Positions 3,659-5,968 of a stretch of 5,968 bases of DNA are shown piece after piece. The DNA is taken from assembly GCA_902490095.1 (NCBI GenBank), contig CABUCQ010000126.1:1-5968 (forward strand). Reading direction: 5' to 3'. The position numbers and the translations under genes were made by a program. This DNA is from an uncultured Collinsella sp. GTDB lineage: Bacteria; Actinomycetota; Coriobacteriia; Coriobacteriales; Coriobacteriaceae. Each line of letters opens with the position of its first letter. The first letter of the stretch is position 1. A model generated the notes under the pieces. The model was given only the letters and a program-made list of their open reading frames with translations, searched no databases and was not told the DNA's origin.

Positions 3659-5968
3659 CTAGCGCTTACGGATACCCCAGACCAGGGCTCCGACGCCGGC
3701 CATGGCAATGACGAATGCCATGAGCAGCGCGGCAGCCTGCTGGTCGCCCGTGGTGGGCAGGAAGCCCTTAACCGTCTTGACGATGTTCGTCACGGTCTTG
3801 GGCGTGCCGGGATCGGGCGTCGGCACGGGCGTCTCGGGCTTCTTGTACGTGTTGTTGAACACGATACCCTCGACGCTCTTGTCGCCCTTGGTAAAGGTGA
3901 CGTTCGCCTTGAGGTTGCCCTCGCCGTCGTCGACCACGTTGACGGTCGCGGTAAAGACGGACTTGTCATAGGTCATACCGGCCTCGTCGCCCTTGACCTC
4001 GCTGATGGTGTAGACGTACGTACCAGGCTCGTCGTACTCGAACTTGTCGAAGTTGATCTTGCCGTCGGCATCGTTGGTGACGGTGGACTCGATGTCCTCG
4101 CCAACGAGCTTAAAGCTAAACTCGTCCTTCTTGAGCTCGCGTCCCTCGAGCACCTTGATGGCGCCGATGGAAACCTGCGTGGGCATGGCGTGATACTTGT
4201 TGGTAAAGCCAGCCGACTCGGTGGTTCCCTCGAGCTTGTGCGTCGCGGTCAACGTGCCGTCGCCATTGTCGGAGACGGTGGTCACGACGGTGTAGGTCGT
4301 GCCGTCATAGGTGACACCCTTGTACAGGCCGAGCGCGTTGGGGCAAGCCTCGCGCAGCGTATACGTGTGCGTGCCGGGTGCCTCGTAGCGGATCGGGCTC
4401 AGCGTAACGTTGCCGTTGGCGTCGTTGGTGCCACTAGCGACAGTCACGCCGTCCTCGAGCAGCTCAAACGTGAACTCACCAGCCGCAAGATCACGTCCGG
4501 TCAGACGCTTGACGGTCTTGACCTGATCGGTCACGGAAGAATCGGTGGGTGCCACACCGTACGTGTTGGTGAACGTGAAGGCGGCGCCGTCATCGCCGTT
4601 GCGCACGACACTCAGGTGTCCGGCACGGTCGTCAGTCACGGTGTAGGAAACCTTGCGCGCGGTGTTGGCGTCGTTGGTCACGCCAGGGGCGCTACCGGAT
4701 TCGGTCACCGTATAGGTAAAGGTGTGCGAGCGCGGAGCGGCGGGATCTGCGGGCTCGGACTCGTCGCCGGACTCGTCAGCGTTGACATCAGCGTCGGCGT
4801 CGGCTTCTTCAGCCTCTGCCTCGTCGGCCTCGGCCTCGTCAGCTTCGTCTGCCTCGGCCTTATCGGTCGCATCGTCCATCACGCCCAGGGCGCGGTTGAG
4901 GTCCTCGAGCGTAAAGTGGATCTTGCCAAAGTCCACGTTGCCGGCCGCGTCGTTGGTTGCGGTCGCGCGCTCGGGCATCGGGGCGCCCGCCTCATCGGCA
5001 GTCACGGTAAAGGTGAACTTGCCCGTGATGTCGGCCGGGGTCAGGCCCTCGGCAGCCTGGAGCTTCTTGGTGCCGGCGAGCGCAGCGTCAACGGCATCGG
5101 CGCCGTAGACGTTCTCGAACAAGGGCTCGACGCCACCGTAGTCGACCGTTGCCGTCAGGGTGCCGTCGCCGTTGTCGACGACGATGACCTTAAAGCCAAA
5201 GTACCACGTTGTAGCGGAAACGCCATTCGGCAGCCCGTTTATAGCTTCGTAGGCAATGTAGTTAATGGTCCAAACGAGCTTACCGTCCTTGTCAGTGCGA
5301 TGGGCAAGCCCTGCCGCCTCAAGATTAGCAAGCATCTTGGTGTCGTAGTGCAGCGCATCAAAGCTCACATGCCCGCCGATATTGGGCTTGAGGTTTTCGT
5401 AACCCACAAGCTCACCCTGATAGGCAATGCCGAACCAGAACTCGCCGTCAACCATCGGGCGACCGGTCAGGGTCTTGGCGGCAACGACCTGAGCAGCGGT
5501 GCCACCAGGCGTGTTAGTCGTCGCACTATAGCTATTGACGAACGGGACCACGGCGCTCTCGACCGCAGCCGCGCCGGTCTTGTACTCGGTCACCAGCGTG
5601 CCCTCGGGACCGCCGGAGACGGTCGTCGTGGCGGTGAGCGTGCCGGCGCCGTCATCGGCAATGGCGATCGTCACGGTGCGCTCGGCGTCATCGTAGGTGT
5701 AACCGGGCTTGCCGTCGTTCTTCTCGGACACGGTGTACGCAAAGGTCTTGCCGGCGTCAGCCTGCGTGAACTTGACCTCATGGCCCGCCAGAATGTCAAT
5801 CAGACCGACCGTTGCCTCTGCCGTCGCAGGGGACTTGAAGTTGTTGGCGCCGGGCAGTAGGCCGAGCGCCTTGGCCGAAGCCTCGTCGGCGGGCGTCACG
5901 GTAAAGGTGAACAGGCCCTCGGTCATGGGACGTCCGGAGAGGCTCTTGCTGAGCTTGAGGCCGCCGGC
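3659..5968 (-). CDS. LPxTG-anchored surface protein with five Spy0128/FctA-type isopeptide domains (N-terminus off right edge)
   Basis: The visible 769 residues (stop at 3659-3661) are the C-terminal part of a pilin-like cell-wall protein or adhesin. An ATG at 5926 is internal: the frame continues upstream with LSKSLSGRP, completing a domain, so no start is visible. Five domains follow: D1 5510-5968, D2 5087-5509, D3 4538-5086, D4 4181-4537, D5 3842-4180. Each begins with a Lys-x-Leu motif (usually KxLxGR) and ends in FxNxY. These carry the Lys and Asn expected to form an intramolecular isopeptide bond: K8/N145, K165/N286, K301/N468, K487/N590 and K605/N706, counted from the first visible residue. 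The catalytic Glu in Y-T-x-x-E is present in D1 (82), D3 (423), D4 (540) and D5 (657), but D2 has Tyr237 there. A Pro-rich linker, LPTTG, one helix and RKR follow. I see no YPKN-type pilin motif, so shaft-pilin status is unproven. Its role is probably attachment at the cell surface. Confidence 0.93.
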   Translation of the reverse strand, partial: AGGLKLSKSLSGRPMTEGLFTFTVTPADEASAKALGLLPGANNFKSPATAEATVGLIDILAGHEVKFTQADAGKTFAYTVSEKNDGKPGYTYDDAERTVTIAIADDGAGTLTATTTVSGGPEGTLVTEYKTGAAAVESAVVPFVNSYSATTNTPGGTAAQVVAAKTLTGRPMVDGEFWFGIAYQGELVGYENLKPNIGGHVSFDALHYDTKMLANLEAAGLAHRTDKDGKLVWTINYIAYEAINGLPNGVSATTWYFGFKVIVVDNGDGTLTATVDYGGVEPLFENVYGADAVDAALAGTKKLQAAEGLTPADITGKFTFTVTADEAGAPMPERATATNDAAGNVDFGKIHFTLEDLNRALGVMDDATDKAEADEADEAEADEAEAEEADADADVNADESGDESEPADPAAPRSHTFTYTVTESGSAPGVTNDANTARKVSYTVTDDRAGHLSVVRNGDDGAAFTFTNTYGVAPTDSSVTDQVKTVKRLTGRDLAAGEFTFELLEDGVTVASGTNDANGNVTLSPIRYEAPGTHTYTLREACPNALGLYKGVTYDGTTYTVVTTVSDNGDGTLTATHKLEGTTESAGFTNKYHAMPTQVSIGAIKVLEGRELKKDEFSFKLVGEDIESTVTNDADGKINFDKFEYDEPGTYVYTISEVKGDEAGMTYDKSVFTATVNVVDDGEGNLKANVTFTKGDKSVEGIVFNNTYKKPETPVPTPDPGTPKTVTNIVKTVKGFLPTTGDQQAAALLMAFVIAMAGVGALVWGIRKR
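3662..3760 (-). other. Sortase cell-wall sorting signal (LPTTG, membrane helix, RKR)
   Basis: The surface protein ends with LPTTG (3746-3760), the short spacer DQQ, a hydrophobic helix of about 21 residues (3674-3736) and the basic tail I-R-K-R. This is the complete C-terminal signal for sortase: cleavage between Thr and Gly, then linkage to the cell-wall precursor. The preceding linker (about 3761-3841) is Pro/Thr-rich (PETPVPTPDPGTPK) as in wall-spanning regions. No sortase gene is in the window. Confidence 0.95.
4757..4861 (-). repeat. Acidic Ala/Asp/Glu low-complexity insert in isopeptide domain 3
   Basis: About 35 residues made almost only of Ala, Asp and Glu (KAEADEADEAEADEAEAEE, continuing as ADADADVNADESGDES) interrupt D3 between LEDLNRALGVM and the conserved HTFTYTVTE strand. 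The repeat unit is irregular (ADE, AEADE, AD). Codons are mixed: GAG and GAA, GCC, GCA and GCT. The insert precedes the strand carrying the catalytic Glu and probably forms a surface loop; the domain's Lys, Glu and Asn are all kept. No other domain in view has such an insert. Confidence 0.85.

Noticed and set aside
3463..3711. Small open frames on both strands in the convergent gap
   Set aside because: They run through the hairpins and into the surface-protein gene, have odd Gly/Pro/Arg composition and lack a plausible start site.
4190..5860. Plus-strand open frame of 556 codons
   Set aside because: It is fully antisense to the surface-protein gene. Its length follows from the GC-biased third positions and repeated domain structure; the Gly/Val/Arg-rich translation shows no domain, and no start signal was seen.

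Overview
The window looks like chromosomal DNA of a high-GC Gram-positive, most likely a gut Coriobacteriia of the Collinsella type. The grounds are GC-rich coding DNA, an apparently leaderless two-component operon, and an LPxTG-anchored surface protein built from Spy0128/FctA-type isopeptide domains. The genus is an inference from style; there is no rRNA or marker gene here to confirm it.

Layout, left to right. (1) Positions 1-1465, minus strand: an ABC exporter operon. The ATPase (527-1465) comes first, followed 9 nt later by an ABC-2 type permease (1-517) whose C-terminal part lies beyond the left edge. (2) 1466-1664: a 199-bp divergent intergenic region with a good -10 hexamer just before the kinase start, a GC-rich inverted repeat and a GTGA-N6-TCAC palindrome. 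(3) 1665-3436, plus strand: a NarL/LiaS/DesK-type histidine kinase and its LuxR/NarL-type response regulator, joined by an ATGA overlap. (4) 3437-3658: a 222-bp convergent intergenic region holding three hairpin-forming inverted repeats, one of them a perfect 18-bp repeat, plus a G-rich tract. (5) 3659-5968, minus strand: the C-terminal 769 residues of a large cell-wall-anchored surface protein. It has five consecutive isopeptide (pilin-like) domains, a Pro-rich linker, LPTTG, a membrane helix and an RKR tail. The N-terminus lies beyond the right edge.

How the genes work together. The kinase is mostly membrane-embedded with no sizeable outside sensor domain. It should phosphorylate the regulator, whose HTH domain probably acts on the shared divergent promoter region and so on the ABC exporter and on its own operon. 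This is the usual layout for systems that sense a membrane-active compound or envelope stress and pump or detoxify, but the substrate cannot be read from the sequence. The surface protein converges on this module from the other side and is probably a separate transcription unit.

The most unusual points are the leaderless kinase start, the perfect 18-bp inverted repeat after the regulator, one isopeptide domain that lacks the expected catalytic Glu and has lower GC, and an acidic Ala/Asp/Glu insert inside another isopeptide domain. I did not find a convincing wholly new system.
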